Made by a program: the position numbers and the translations under genes
Shown: positions 32,741 to 43,903 of the stretch, piece by piece
Layout: each line of letters opens with the position of its first letter
How positions within the stretch are numbered: the first letter of the stretch is position 1
Origin: Euryodendron excelsum
Lineage: Eukaryota > Streptophyta > Magnoliopsida > Ericales > Pentaphylacaceae
Assembly: GCA_033060915.1 (NCBI GenBank)
Contig: CM065384.1
Span: forward strand, 15,556,001-15,620,000
Direction of reading: 5' to 3'
Length of the DNA: 64,000 nt
The notes under the pieces: model-generated
What the model was told of the DNA's origin: nothing
Seen by the model: only the letters and a program-made list of their open reading frames with translations
Database searches by the model: none

Positions 32741-34420
32741 CTAAGAGCGAGGGGCAAAAATATATCGCTCCCCATCATCATCAAAGGAGGAATCAGCTAA
32801 GCAGGGATCCACTGGCTCGCCGGTCATAAGAGGAGCAGTCGAAGAAGTACCAGCAACAGAAGACCCAGGCCGGCCTCGCTCATAGTCCGCACATCTAGCC
32901 AAAAGCATGTCCCTCTCTCGAGTAAGGGACTCCACTGTCTCCCGCAAGGACGGGCCATCCATCACATCACCCTCCAGGGAAGGAGAGCTGCCTAGAACGC
33001 CTCGTGGCCGCCTGTGGGCCCTCGCAGCACCCGAAGGTGGGTCATCATGTGTCGATCTGGCTGCTGCTAACCGCCTCTCTAGTAAAACTACCTCAACGTC
33101 TCTCATCCTCAATCGGTCATGCAACATCCGTATCAGACGACGGTTCTCCCGTTTGTGGCGACGCCCCTGAACAATCATAGCAGTCAAGAAGTCGGTATAC
33201 CCTACAGGAAGTAAAGGAGTCTCAATGAGAAGATCCCCAAGTCTACTAGGACCCAACACGTAGCGTCGAAGCCAGTAATGATAGGCCTCGGTCGCAGGGG
33301 GCATGTCAGAGAAGGGACCATCATCATCAACATGAGGAAGCAAAGATCTCCATATATCCATAACTTTCTCCACCAATGCTCTAGGAATCGGCGCCTCAAA
33401 GATAAGAGTAAACTCAGCTGCAGAAGCTAGAAAAGGGATATCCTGACTCCTACTAAGCTGTCGTAGAACCTGAATCCCGAAGAAAGGGGCAATGCCCTGC
33501 AGGCCTGCTAGGGGCACGAAGGCTCTCCCGGAAGGCCGAACTCTCAAGCAATACCTACCAACCAGCCCTGAATACCACTTGACTGTGCTTGACCTCATGC
33601 TTTGAAGATAGTCCGCCCAAGATGCAGCGGTCTGCGGGAATCTCCCCTCATCTGCCATGACACCCTGAGATCTCACCAGGGAATGTACATGATCAAGCTC
33701 AGGATACCACGTGTGCTAAAACAAAGGTGTAACAAACAAATGACTAATCGCCCAGAGCTGGAAGAGAGTAGTGCATCCACAGAAATGAGCGTCAAGGGAC
33801 TGCTGGAATCTTGTAAGGCTCACGAAGGTCTCCCCTATAATCATAGGAGCATAGGAATGCCCCGTACGGATCAAGGCCAGTGGTGCACAGAGTCAACAGT
33901 CCACTAAATCATCGTCTCGGGGGAACACCAAGAAGTTCAGCAGAAGCAAAGCTAAGGCAACCATACGAGAAATAGCCCAATCCTGGGAGGTGTGCCACTC
34001 ACCTGAATGAACTCGCATACCCGTAGGAAACTTAAAACGGGAAAAGAGGAACTCTGCTGGGACATAGGGAAACTGGGGCAAAGAAGAAGACGAAAGAACT
34101 GCGCGTCTGAATCCTAGCTGGGATGAAACCACTGTGATACAACCATCTGGAAAAAAGGGTCCCACAATGTCAGCAGAAACATCTCGGAAACCAAGAATGA
34201 ACCCATACTCGTGAGGAGTAGGGGTAAGCTCACACTCCCCAAAGCGGAAAAGAGACAAGTCCGGCTGCCAGAAAGGGATCACTGCCTCCATCAGTCCGGG
34301 AATAAGCCGCACTGATAAAAGCGAAGCCACCCGACCAAAGGACCGACGAAAGATATCCTGCTCATCGGGAGGGTAGCTACTGTGCCAGGCTCTCAGCCGA
34401 TGCAAAACTCCATCTGCCAT
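32741..34420 (-). pseudogene. Antisense gene of element A: DUF7745-like protein
   Basis: This gene is opposite to the element's transcription. I start at the ATG at 34420 (MAD...) because it follows a predicted splice acceptor shared with element B. The frame runs 559 codons to 32741 with two stops, TGA 33895-33893 and TAG 33718-33716, and no frameshift. The N-terminal third has FWQPDLSLFRFGECELTPTP, and the middle has QLWAISHL, WADYLQSM and VLRQLSRSQDIPF. These fit my recollection of the plant family DUF7745, found in retroelement-associated plant proteins; I cannot verify this by search. A basic, probably coiled-coil region (near 33170-33060) and an acidic C terminus follow. The function is unknown. 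Gag elements B and C carry a different antisense gene in this place. Confidence 0.75.
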
Positions 34421-34421
34421 C

Positions 34422-35299
34422 CTAAAAAGGTAAGCCAAGGTAAGTGATGTTAATATACCATCCATACAGTTTAAATGACAGTAAAATAAAACAAACAAAT
34501 AACACAAAACAAATAAACGATTTTGAATAACAAATCAAAAACAAAATTTTCACACATCTTGATTTTCCAACTCCAAATCACGTCTCAAGGGTTCTTTGCC
34601 TTTTCCTTCAAAAAGATTTTATTTCTAAAATTTTAACCAACTCTTTTCATAATTTCTAAAAATTTCGGCAGAGTCCCATTTAAAAATGGCCCCTACAACG
34701 CCAATGACATCAACACAAAACACGAAATATGCACCTTCCAACGCTACAATCACATGACAATGGCACCCATGCACACTTTCCAATTTTTCAAAATTTTCAA
34801 AACTCATGTTTTATTTTTCAAATAAATCAATGGTTTTCAAAAGGCTTCCAAAATTTTTCAAAATCACCTCAAATGTTTTCAAAATATTCCTACATTTTTT
34901 CAAATTTCAAACTTTAAAAATTTCATCAATTTCTTGAATTTTCTAGTTTTTTCTAATTTTCTAAATATTTTTCTAATTTTCAAAAAAATCAAAAATTCAC
35001 CGAATTTTCAAAAAATCATGAAACTTCATATGGTTGTTAAACACATTTTTCTAAGGCACATTGTACAAAAACATAGTCAGAAAACCTAATACCCATGCTT
35101 ATAGGAACAAATTTCCTATTCCTACAGAAAACCCCCTTCACACATTTACATATAATCACTCAAATTCAATCAAACAACCATCAAATTGCAAAAACAACAT
35201 CACCAAAGTGTTCAAAACATATCAAAGCATTAATTTCCACTATTCACATGATTCAAACGAAGTTCTACACATCAAAATCAACAAAATTTGAAAACTCAC
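34422..35299 (-). other. Predicted 5' UTR intron of the antisense gene, element A
   Basis: On the minus strand the donor is AAAAG|GTGAGT at 35299 and the acceptor TTTTTAG ends at 34422, two bases before the ATG. Length 878 bp. The corresponding intron in B is 876 bp with the same donor, although the coding parts are unrelated. Confidence 0.65.
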
Positions 35300-35721
35300 C
35301 TTTTGGAAGTTCTCCGGCAAAATCTTCACTTCCGGCGACTTTTCCGGCGACGTGGACTCCCTCCGGCAATCACCCGTGGGCCCTAAGGAATGCTCCTTGA
35401 ATGTCCAAGACGGATTCCTCGCAATGCCTCACAAATTTGCAAAAAACTCTTCAAATCCGGTGGGTGTTCGAACCAAAAATTTTCTAGTTTTAACTTTAAG
35501 CCTGGCGCCACTAGCAGAGGCGCCAATTCATTTTTGCCAAAGGCGCCACTACTAGTGGCGCCAGTTATAAATTCTGGGCAGTTTTGCCCTTTTTCCCGCC
35601 AAAACTCGTTTTCGAAGGCCTTTTTGGCTTGTTATCCGTTTTCGACCGCCGTTGTCGAAAGAATCTCAGTGTCCGTCCCTCCGACTGCCTCGCGGTTGAC
35701 ATGGGACTCTTACTTTTATCA

Positions 35722-35752
35722 TTTTCTGTCTTTGACAAACAAAGACAGAAAA
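35722..35752 (+). other. 13-bp hairpin next to the polypurine tract, element A
   Basis: TTTTCTGTCTTTG and CAAAGACAGAAAA pair perfectly around the loop ACAAA. Element B has the same hairpin with a compensatory change (C-G here, T-A in B at the ninth pair from the loop). The 3' arm overlaps the start of the polypurine tract. Confidence 0.75.
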
Positions 35753-35759
35753 AGAGGGG
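35748..35759 (+). promoter_or_regulatory. Polypurine tract, element A
   Basis: GAAAAAGAGGGG, followed by CAGC and the LTR start at 35764. It would prime plus-strand synthesis. Confidence 0.85.
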
Positions 35760-35964
35760 CAGCTGTAAGCACCCCATTTTTGACCGCTCGGCAGTCTACA
35801 CTCCATCCAGACTTGTTTTCAAGTCATTGTGGGCATATTCCAATCGAAACCAATCCTCTAGGTCCAAATTCAGTCTTTCCATCGCTTCGCGGGCCTGTCA
35901 GGCCCAAATAGAGGCAAAATGACCAAAAGGCCCTTAGGGGCGTTGTCCTTTCTTATTCCAATTC

Positions 35965-36715
35965 TAATCCCTCTCTCGAGACAGTTTATTCCTTGAGACG
36001 GTCCGAGTAGTAAAACTACTCACAAAATCGTTAGAGTGGTGGAAACACTCATAAAACCGTTAGAGTAGCGGAACTACTCACAAAACCGTTAGAGTGGCGG
36101 AAACACTCACAATCCAGGCACGTCTCTTCGGAGACGGTAAAACCCCTTTCCAATCCCACTCTCGAGACAGTTTATTCCTCGAGACGGTTCCAATCCAGGC
36201 ACGTCTCTTCGGTGACGGTAAGACCCCTTCTAGTCCCACTCTCGAGACAGTTTATTCCTCGAGACGGTCTGAGTAGCAAAACTACTCACAAAACCGTTAG
36301 AGTAGCGGAAGTACTCACAGAACCGTTAGAGTAGCAGAAATACTCACAGAACTATTAGAGTAGCGGAAATAGTCACAGAACCGTCCGAGTAGCGGAAATT
36401 CTCAACCCCGTCTGAGTAGCGGAAATACTCCCAAATCATCAACCCCGTCCGAGTAACGGAAATACTCAACCCCGTCCGAGTAGCGAAAATACTCAACCCC
36501 GTCCGAGTAGTGGAAATACTCCCAAATCATCAACCTCGTCCGAGTAACCGAAATACTCAACCCCGTCCGAGTAGCGGAAATACTCCCCAATCATCAACCC
36601 CGTCCGAGTAGCGGAAATACTCAACCCCGTCCGAGTAGCGAAAATACTCACAAATCATCAACCCCGTCCAAGTAGCAGAAATACTCACACCGTGACAGTG
36701 GTAGAAACACTCAAA
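35965..36715 (+). repeat. Tandem short-hairpin array in U3 (element A 3' LTR)
   Basis: Same unit as at 895-1570, with more copies of the CCCGTCCGAGTAGCGGAAAT type. It contains CGTCTCTTCGGAGACG at 36121-36136. Frames read through it give repetitive peptides with the unit YFRYSDGV and are not genes. Confidence 0.83.
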
Positions 36716-36769
36716 ACCTAGGTCAACACCAGTGGCTATTAGCCCACTTCGGTGAAAAATGACCAAACT

Positions 36770-37470
36770 ACCCTTAGGACCTTTTCCGAGACTTTCCGGT
36801 CAAGATGACCATTTTGCCCCTAAGCATCCGAACGCCCCGGGAACCACACCGGCTCTGGGTATCAAACCGGTAATGTCCCAAGAATGCTTTTTATAGTATT
36901 CTCAACCTTTATTTACCTTTCCGGATCATTCCGAGTCAGTTCCGGCCAACCCGATACAAAATGACCGTTTTGCCCCTAGAGGGGCGGTCTCCTTCTTCGA
37001 CCACACCGGCTCTGGGTTTCAAACCGGTAATGTCCCGAGAATATTTTTTATAGTGTTCTCAACCTCCCTTTACCTTTCTGGATCATTCTGAGTTAGTTTC
37101 GGCCAACCCGGAACAAAATGACCGTTTTGCCCCTGGAGGGCCGGTCTCCTTCTTCGACCATACCAACTTTGAGTATCAAACCGGTAATGACCCGAGAATA
37201 CTTTTTATAGTGTTCTCAACCTCCCCTTACCTTTCTGGATCATTCCGAGTCAGTTCCGACAAACCCGGTACAAAATGACCGTTTTGCCCCTAGTGGGCTG
37301 GTCTTCTTTTCTGACCACGCCGGCTCTGGGAATCAAACCGGCAACCTCTGGGAACATTCTAAATAATGTTTCCAGATCCCAAGTCTTTTTCTGGGACAAT
37401 CCGAGTTCGCCCCGGCAGCTTCCTAGTCCAGTTGACCGTTTTGCCCCTAAAGGCCCGGTCGACCTTTCCG
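36770..37470 (+). repeat. Tandem units of about 160 bp in U3 (element A 3' LTR)
   Basis: Four diverged copies with cores near 36858, 37018, 37176 and 37332, colinear with those at 1640-2345. Confidence 0.82.
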
Positions 37471-38225
37471 ACATATCTTATCCTCACTTTTCAAAGTCAA
37501 ATACCTCCAGGACATTATTTTAAGTGTTCCTACTCCTTCCCAGCCTTCCGGGTCATTCCCGACTCCTCCAAATCATTCCCAGACTTTCCGGAGTCACTCC
37601 TAGTGAAGCCAGGCTAAAGTTTACATGGTAGTCACTAGTACAGGCTCCCAAATCTAGTCAAAGATACGTTGCTTGTCGACCTTAAATCTTTTCTAATTGG
37701 CTGGCACCACTAGTAGTGGCGCCAAGCCAAAAAATGGCCTAGCGCCACTTCTAGTGGCGTCAATGTAGAATTTGGCCTAGCGCCACTGCAATAGGCGCCA
37801 GTTTTGTCCAACCTCTATAAATACAGAGCCTCGTTCAACATGAAAAGGGTTTGAAAACTTAACCTAGAAATTACACAATTCGATATACAAAGCTCGAGTA
37901 CCTCCAAAAACCCTAGCCTCCCTAGGTTTTCCCAAGCCCTAGCCACTATACACAATCCCTAGTCTCCTATACACTCATACACTCCCCCATACACTCATAC
38001 ACTAGCCTTCAACCATCCTTTGAGGACTGGAGGAGCTGCAACCCGAAGCTTGAAGATAACTCTTGAAGACGAAAGACGAAGATCAAGACCGAGGATTGAA
38101 GACAGCACGGCGGGCAAAATAAACAAGATACAAGGTAGGCTCCCTATTTAAGTTTCCGCACTTTCCCCCTCTTTCTTCTCTCTCCAACCCACTTGGGTTT
38201 TCTCTATTTTTATCCCCCATCTCTT

Positions 38226-38226
<1 letters not shown>

Positions 38227-38264
<38 letters not shown>
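38227..38264 (+). repeat. Poly-C run of 38 bases
   Basis: A homopolymer in the 3' LTR of A; the same site has 7 C at about 3090 in the 5' LTR. Either real expansion or an assembly error. Confidence 0.9.
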
Positions 38265-41234
38265 TTTTCTTTGCATGCTTGAAACAAGGGGATTCCCGGT
38301 CCATGTGTAGGATTGGGCTATTGGAGAGTCACCGTGTCGGGGGCTTTCTTATAGTCTAACCAAAGATCACGTGGGTCCGGCCCCCTTGATTATGTGGTGA
38401 AGCCTTAGCCTTGTATGTTCACGACCCCAAATTGTATTATGCATATCATAGTCTTGCATCTTCCAAAAACCGTTTTCAAAATTGATTTTCAAAACATTTT
38501 CAAACTTGTTTTCAAAATTGCATCAAAATCTCTTTTTCAAAAACTTGTTTTCAAAACCACTTTCTTAAAGTGGTTCTAGTCCTCTTATGGCTAGAATCGC
38601 TTTAGGAAAGTGAGACGCTTTCATACTTTCCAAAAAACTCTCTCTCTTCAAAAATCTCTTCCTAAAAATCTTTTTTTCAACATACTTTCCTAAAACTCTC
38701 CTCTCCAAAGTTGTTTTCAAAAAATCCCTCCAAAATTTATTTTTCAAAACTCCCTTTTTCAACTCCTTTCCAAAATCCTCTCTCCAAAATCCACTTTCTA
38801 AAAACTCTCTTCAAAAATCTTTCCAAAAACTCTCTTTCCAAAATTTTCCTTTTAGAAATTCTCCTCTAGGATTTTCCTTCCAAAATCTACGTTTCTAAAA
38901 ACACACCTTCCAAAACTCCTTCTCTTTAAAATCTTTTTCCACAAACTCTCCTTCCAAATTCACTTTCCAAAAACTTCTCCCTAGGACTTCCTTCCAAAAA
39001 CTCGTTTCCAAAAGCGTATTTTCCAAAAACTCTTTTCTTAGAGCCCAAGTCAAGCCTTAGAGCCCACAATTAGGAAGCCCTAATTTTCTTCCCAAAAACA
39101 TGGTTTTCAAACTTTGCCCCAAACCTAGGTTTCCAAAATCTTTTGTTTTCTACATCAAAACTATACAGGTTTCCAAAACTTATTTTCTATGTCAAAACTA
39201 TAGTTTTCCAAATCTAGGGTTTCTAGAATCTTCTTTTCCAAATCCTTCCCAAATCCAATCTCCCCATTTAGGAAATTAGATCCCGTCCTCCGTTTTTGGA
39301 AACAAAATCCAACCTTTCTCTTTTAGAAACCAAATCCAATCTCTTCTTAATCCAAACCTTTCCTAATTCAATTCCTTCCTAAACCATAAGTTTCCTAAAC
39401 CTAAATTTTAAATCTTTCCTTAAATTTTAAAATCCAACTCTTTCTTAATTCAAATCCTTCCTAAACTTCCGTTTTCCTAAATCTTAAGTTTCCAAAACTT
39501 GAACATAAAAATCTTTCCTAAATTTTAAAACTCAACTTTCAAATCTTTCCTAATTCAACCCTTTCTTAATTCAACCCCCTTTCCAAATCCTAACTTTCTA
39601 AATTCAAGCTTTTAAACCTTTCCTAAATTCAAACCTTTCTTAATTTCAAAAGATTTTCTAAAACTTTAAAATTTTCTAAAATCTTAAATCTTTCTAAACC
39701 CAAAACTTTCTAAATCCTAAACTTTCCAAATTTCAAATCTTTTCAAATCCAAAGTTTTCTAAATTTGAAACTTTCTCAAGTTAAATCTTTCTAAACCCAA
39801 ATCTCTCCAAGATTCTAAACTTTCCAAAACTTCAACATCTTTCCAAATCTAAGACTTTTCTAAACTCAAAACTTTCTTAATTCAAACATTTCCTAAACTA
39901 AAAACTTTCCTTTTTCAAACCTTTCCCAAAACGAAATTTTCTTATTTTCAAAACTTCCTTATTTCAAAACTTTCTAAATTCAGAACTTTCCTAATTTGAA
40001 AACTTTTTTAATTTTGAAACTCTCCTAATTTGAAAACTTTCCTAATTCAAAGCTTTCCTAAGTTGAAACTTTCCTAAACTAAAACTTTCCTAATTCAAAA
40101 ACTTTCCAAAAATGAAACTTTTTTAATTCGAAACTTTCCTAAATCAGACCTTTCCTAATTCGAACATCTCCTAAAATCCAATCTGTCCAAATCTTGCAAG
40201 CCAAGTCAAATCTTTCCTAGGTCTCTTCTCTTTCCTAAGTCTAGGTTTTCTTAAACCTTCTCTTTTTCAAAACAAGTCCAAATCTATCTTTTCAAATCAA
40301 AGCCCAATCTTTTCCAAAATTTCAATTTCCAATCTCCTCTTCTAATTTCAAATCAAATTCAATTTCCAATTCAAGTTCCTTCTTCAATCCACTCTTCTAT
40401 TTTCAATCGGACTCCGGTCCGAACTACGACTGACCTGATTCCTCCAAAGGGATACGTAGGCAACCTCAATAGGTGCGGTCACAATATTTTTCAAACTTTC
40501 AATTCCACCCACATGGGTACGGTTTTCAAAATCTTTTCAAATCTAAAATTCCAATTTCAAATTTCTATTTCCAAATTTTCAAACTTTCCAATTTCAATTC
40601 CATCTCTTTAAATATATTTTCAAATCAAATCAATTTCAAATTAAACTCTTTTCAAATCTATTTTTCAATTCTCTTTCCTTACACTTGCATACCATGCATC
40701 ATGATTAGTTCCTTTTTTTTAAGCATTGTTTTCCTAAAGTGAATAGGGTTGAACTATAGTTAATTAAAGACTCTCATAGGTGAATCTAGGGTAGATTGAC
40801 ATGTAGGTACCGAAAGGGCGGGGTAGGGTGATAGCTTAGTGCGTCTTCCCTACACGTAACCAACCTCCAAACCTAGATCACTGATTTCAAAGACCAAAAA
40901 GGAGTTATTTTTCAAAAAAGAGCTAAATGTTTTCTAAAGGTTGCCAAACAACCTGTTTTCTTAAAAACCCTCTCTTGAGGAGATATTTTCAAAATCGTTT
41001 TCCAAAACCCTAAGTATAGTCTTCGGATTATTCTTAGTTTTTAGGTGACCTAACTCACCTTAATCAAGTTAGGTGGCGACTCCAACTGTTTTTCAAAAGC
41101 CCTTTATTCAAACCTGTTTTCAATTCAAACCTAGTCGCACTCATTCTTCTTGGAGGGTGAGTTCTAACGAGAGAGTACAGCATTTTTTTCGCTTGGGTGA
41201 GTATTCCTCGAGTGCGAAAAATCTGGGCGCGACA

Positions 41235-41239
41235 GCGCC
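41235..41239 (+). repeat. Target-site duplication of element A (right)
   Basis: GCGCC, equal to 669-673. Confidence 0.9.
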
Positions 41240-42554
41240 ACTACTAGTGGCACCAGCCATTTAGAAAATGTTTAAGGTTGACAAGCAACGTATCTTTAAC
41301 TAGATTTGGGCGCCTTTTTTGGCCTAGCTTCACTAGGAGTGACTCTGAAAAGTCCGGGAAGGAGTTTGGAAGATCGGGAATGACCCCGAAGGCTGGAAAA
41401 GAGCAGGAACACTTAAAATAGTGTCTCGAAGGTATTTGACTTGAAAATGAGGATAGGATATGTCAGAAGGGTTGACCGGGCCTTTAGGGGCAAAATGGTC
41501 AATCGGATCGAGAAGTTGTCGGGACAGACTTGGACTGTCCCAGAAGAAGAGTTAAGATTTGGAAACATTACTCAGAATGTTCCCAAAGGTTTCCGGTTTG
41601 ATACCCAGAGCTGGTGTGGTCATTTTGTACTGGGTTGACTGGAATTGACTCAGAATGATTCGAAAAGATAAGGAAAGGTTGAGAATACTATAAGAAGCAT
41701 TCTCAAGAGGTTACCTATTTGATACCCAGAGCCGGTGTGGTTCCCGGGGCGTTTGGATGCCTAAGAGCAGAATGGTCATCTTGACTGGAAAGTCTCAGAA
41801 AAGGCTCAAACGTCATTTTTCACCGAAGTAGGCTAGAGGCACTGGTGCTGACATGGGTTTTGAGTGTTTCTGCCACTCTGACGGCGGTCGTCGTGACACA
41901 GGGGTTTGTTGGTAATTCCCTATATCGACCTGTTTACGAGTATTTTTGCTACTTGAACGGTTGTGATGTTTACGAGTATTTCCGCTACTCAGACCGTCTC
42001 GAGGAATAAACTATCTGGAGAAAGGGATTCGAAAGGGGACTGATCGTCTTCGAAAAGATGTGCTTGATTTGGGACCGTCTCGAGGAATAAACTGTCTCGA
42101 GAGAGGGATTGGAAAGGGGACTTATCGTCTTCGAAAAGACGTGCCTGATTTAGGACCGTCTCGAGGAATAAAATGTCTCGAGAGAGGGATTGGAAAGGGG
42201 ACTTATCGTCTCCGAAAAGACATGCCTGAATTGGAACCGTCTCGAGGAATAAACTGTCTCGAGAGAGGGATTGGAAAGGGGACTTACCGTCTTCGAAAAG
42301 ACGTGCCTGAATTGGAACCGTCTCGAAGAATAAACTGTCTCGAGAGAAGGGTTGGAGTTGGAATTGGAAAGAACAATGCCCCTAAGGGCATGTTGGTCAT
42401 TTTGCCTCTATTTGGGCCTGCGGGCCCGCGAAGCAATGGACAGACGGGATTTGGACTTAGAAAGTTGGTTTCGATTAGAATACATCCACATTGACTTGAG
42501 TACAAGTCTGGACGGAGTGTAGACTGCCGAGCAGTCAAAAATAGGGTGCTTACA
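41235..42554 (-). mobile_element. Element C, 3' LTR, proximal fragment (U3 side)
   Basis: This continues the LTR of 1-673 after element A, starting with the duplicated GCGCC and ending ...GGTGCTTACA at 42554, the complement of the TGTAAGCACC start of the family LTR. It contains the U3 repeats in reverse orientation: units of about 160 bp around 41440-41830 and the GAGTA/TACTC and CTCGAG hairpin array around 41855-42345. Open frames here are repeat translations, not genes. Confidence 0.92.
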
Positions 42555-42558
42555 CCTG

Positions 42559-42570
42559 CCCCTCTTTTTC
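42559..42570 (-). promoter_or_regulatory. Polypurine tract, element C
   Basis: In element sense GAAAAAGAGGGG, followed by CAGG and then the LTR start. It would prime plus-strand DNA synthesis. The adjoining hairpin seen in A and B is partly decayed here. Confidence 0.8.
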
Positions 42571-43008
42571 TATCTTTGCTTGTCGAAGAAAAAAAATGAT
42601 AAAAGTAAGAGTCCCATGTTGACCGCGAGGTAGTCGGAGGGACGGACACAGGGAATCTTTCAACAACGGGGGTAAAAAATGGATAGCGGGCCAAAAAGGC
42701 CTTCAAAAATGAGTTTTGGCGGGAAAAAGGGCAAAGCTACCCAGAATTTGCAACTGGCGCCACTGCTTTGGCAAAAAATGCCTAGCGCCTCTGCTAGTGG
42801 CACTAGGTTTGGAGTTAAAACCTGAAAATTTCTGGTTCGAGCAGGCGCGGCATTTCGGAGAGATTTTGCAAATCCGAGAGACTTTGCTTGAAAATTGACT
42901 TCAGCCTTGAAGGGGCACTTCTTGGAGACCACGGGTGATTGCCGAAAGGAGGCCACGTCACCGAAAAAGTCGCCAGAAGAGAAGATTTCGCCGAAGAACT
43001 TCTAAAAA

Positions 43009-43903
43009 GTGAGTTTTCAAATTTTGTTGATTTTGATGTGTAGAACTTCGTTTGAATCATGTGAATAGTGGAACTTGATGTTTTGACGTGTTTTGAACGT
43101 GATGGTGATATTATTTTTAAATTTCGGTGCTTGTTTGATTGAATTTGAGTAATTATATGTGAATATGTAAAGGGGGTTATCTGCAGGAATAGTGAATTTG
43201 TTCCTACAAACTTGGGCATTGGGTTTTCTAGCTATATTTTTGTGTAATGTGCCTTAGAAAAATGTGCTTAACAACCGTATGAAGTTTCTTGATTTTTTTG
43301 AAAACTCGATGAATTTTTTATTTTTTGAAAAATAAAAAAATACTTAGAAAATTTAGGAAAATGAGAAAACTCAAGAGATTGATGGGATTTTTGGAGTTAA
43401 AAATTTGAAAAAGGTAAGAATATTTTTGAAAAACATTTGACATGACTTTGAGGAATTTTGAGACATTTTTTTTTTTGAAAACCATTGATTTATTAGAAAA
43501 AAATAAAACATGTGTTTTGAAAATTTTGAAAAATTGAAAAATGTGCACGGGTGCTGATATTATGTGATTATGATCATGTGAAGTGCGCGTTTTGTGTTTT
43601 GTGTCGATGTCATGGGTGTTGTAGGGGCCATTTTTGAACATGACTCTACCAAAATTTTTAGAAATTAGGGAAAAAGTTGGTTAAAGTTTTAGAAATAAAA
43701 TCTTTTCTGGAGGAAAAAGACAGAGAACCCTTGAGATGTGATTTGAAAATTAGAAAATCAAGATATGTAGAAATTTTGTTTTTGATTTGTTATTCGAAAT
43801 CCTTTATTTGTTTTGTTTGTGTTAGTTGTTTATTTTATTTTACTATTATTTGAATTGCATGTATGGTACGTTAACGTTTCTCACCTTGCCTTATCTTTTG
43901 AAG
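43009..43903 (+). other. Predicted 5' UTR intron of the antisense gene, element C
   Basis: Donor AAAAA|GTGAGT at 43009 and acceptor TTTTGAAG ending at 43903, directly before ATG 43904. About 0.9 kb, colinear with the A and B introns; upstream lies the GGCGCC repeat region (about 42757-42812). Confidence 0.62.

Larger units (their letters stand above)
34421..35763. other. 3' non-coding region of element A (antisense gene upstream region)
   Basis: This region is shared with B (23168-24509) and C (42555-43903, opposite strand). It holds the antisense 5' intron, a short first exon (to about 35480) and GGCGCC inverted repeats at 35502-35526 and 35542-35562 (the latter with 9-bp perfect arms). A hairpin (35722-35752) and the polypurine tract follow. 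It probably contains the antisense promoter; no clear TATA box is seen. Confidence 0.65.
674..41234 (+). mobile_element. Element A: Tat/Ogre-lineage retrotransposon with pol but no gag, interrupted by element B
   Basis: Element A is bounded by two LTRs of 5.4-5.5 kb, begins TGTAAGC and ends GCGCGACA, and is flanked by the 5-bp duplication GCGCC (669-673, 41235-41239). Removing B leaves about 21.7 kb. Order: 5' LTR, primer-binding site, leader, protease and RT (7485-10726), [element B], RNase H domains and integrase (29602-31805), spacer, antisense DUF7745-like gene (34420-32741), 3' non-coding region, polypurine tract, 3' LTR. No gag domain or zinc knuckle is present between leader and protease: pol has its own ATG where elements B and C have gag. 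The two LTRs differ at scattered sites, so the insertion is not very recent. Confidence 0.93.
35764..41234 (+). mobile_element. Element A, 3' LTR
   Basis: TGTAAGC...GCGACA, 5471 bp, with the same order of parts as the 5' LTR: hairpin array (about 35965-36715), four units of about 160 bp (about 36770-37470), GGCGCC palindromes (about 37700-37800), TATA box (37816-37823), G-poor U5 (about 38460-40405), conserved blocks, end. A run of 38 C at 38227-38264 replaces a short C run in the 5' LTR and explains part of the length difference. Confidence 0.93.
42555..43903. other. 3' non-coding region of element C (antisense gene upstream region)
   Basis: Counterpart of B 23168-24509 in inverse orientation: polypurine tract, decayed hairpin (about 42571-42600), degraded GGCGCC repeats, first exon and 5' intron of the antisense gene. 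No other gene is visible. Confidence 0.65.

Noticed and set aside
36402..36766. Repetitive minus-strand peptides with YFRYSDGV units (also 1446-1628) and plus-strand repeats at 42060-42494 and 55853-56206
   Set aside because: These are translations of the U3 tandem hairpin array, whose unit length is near a multiple of three in places.
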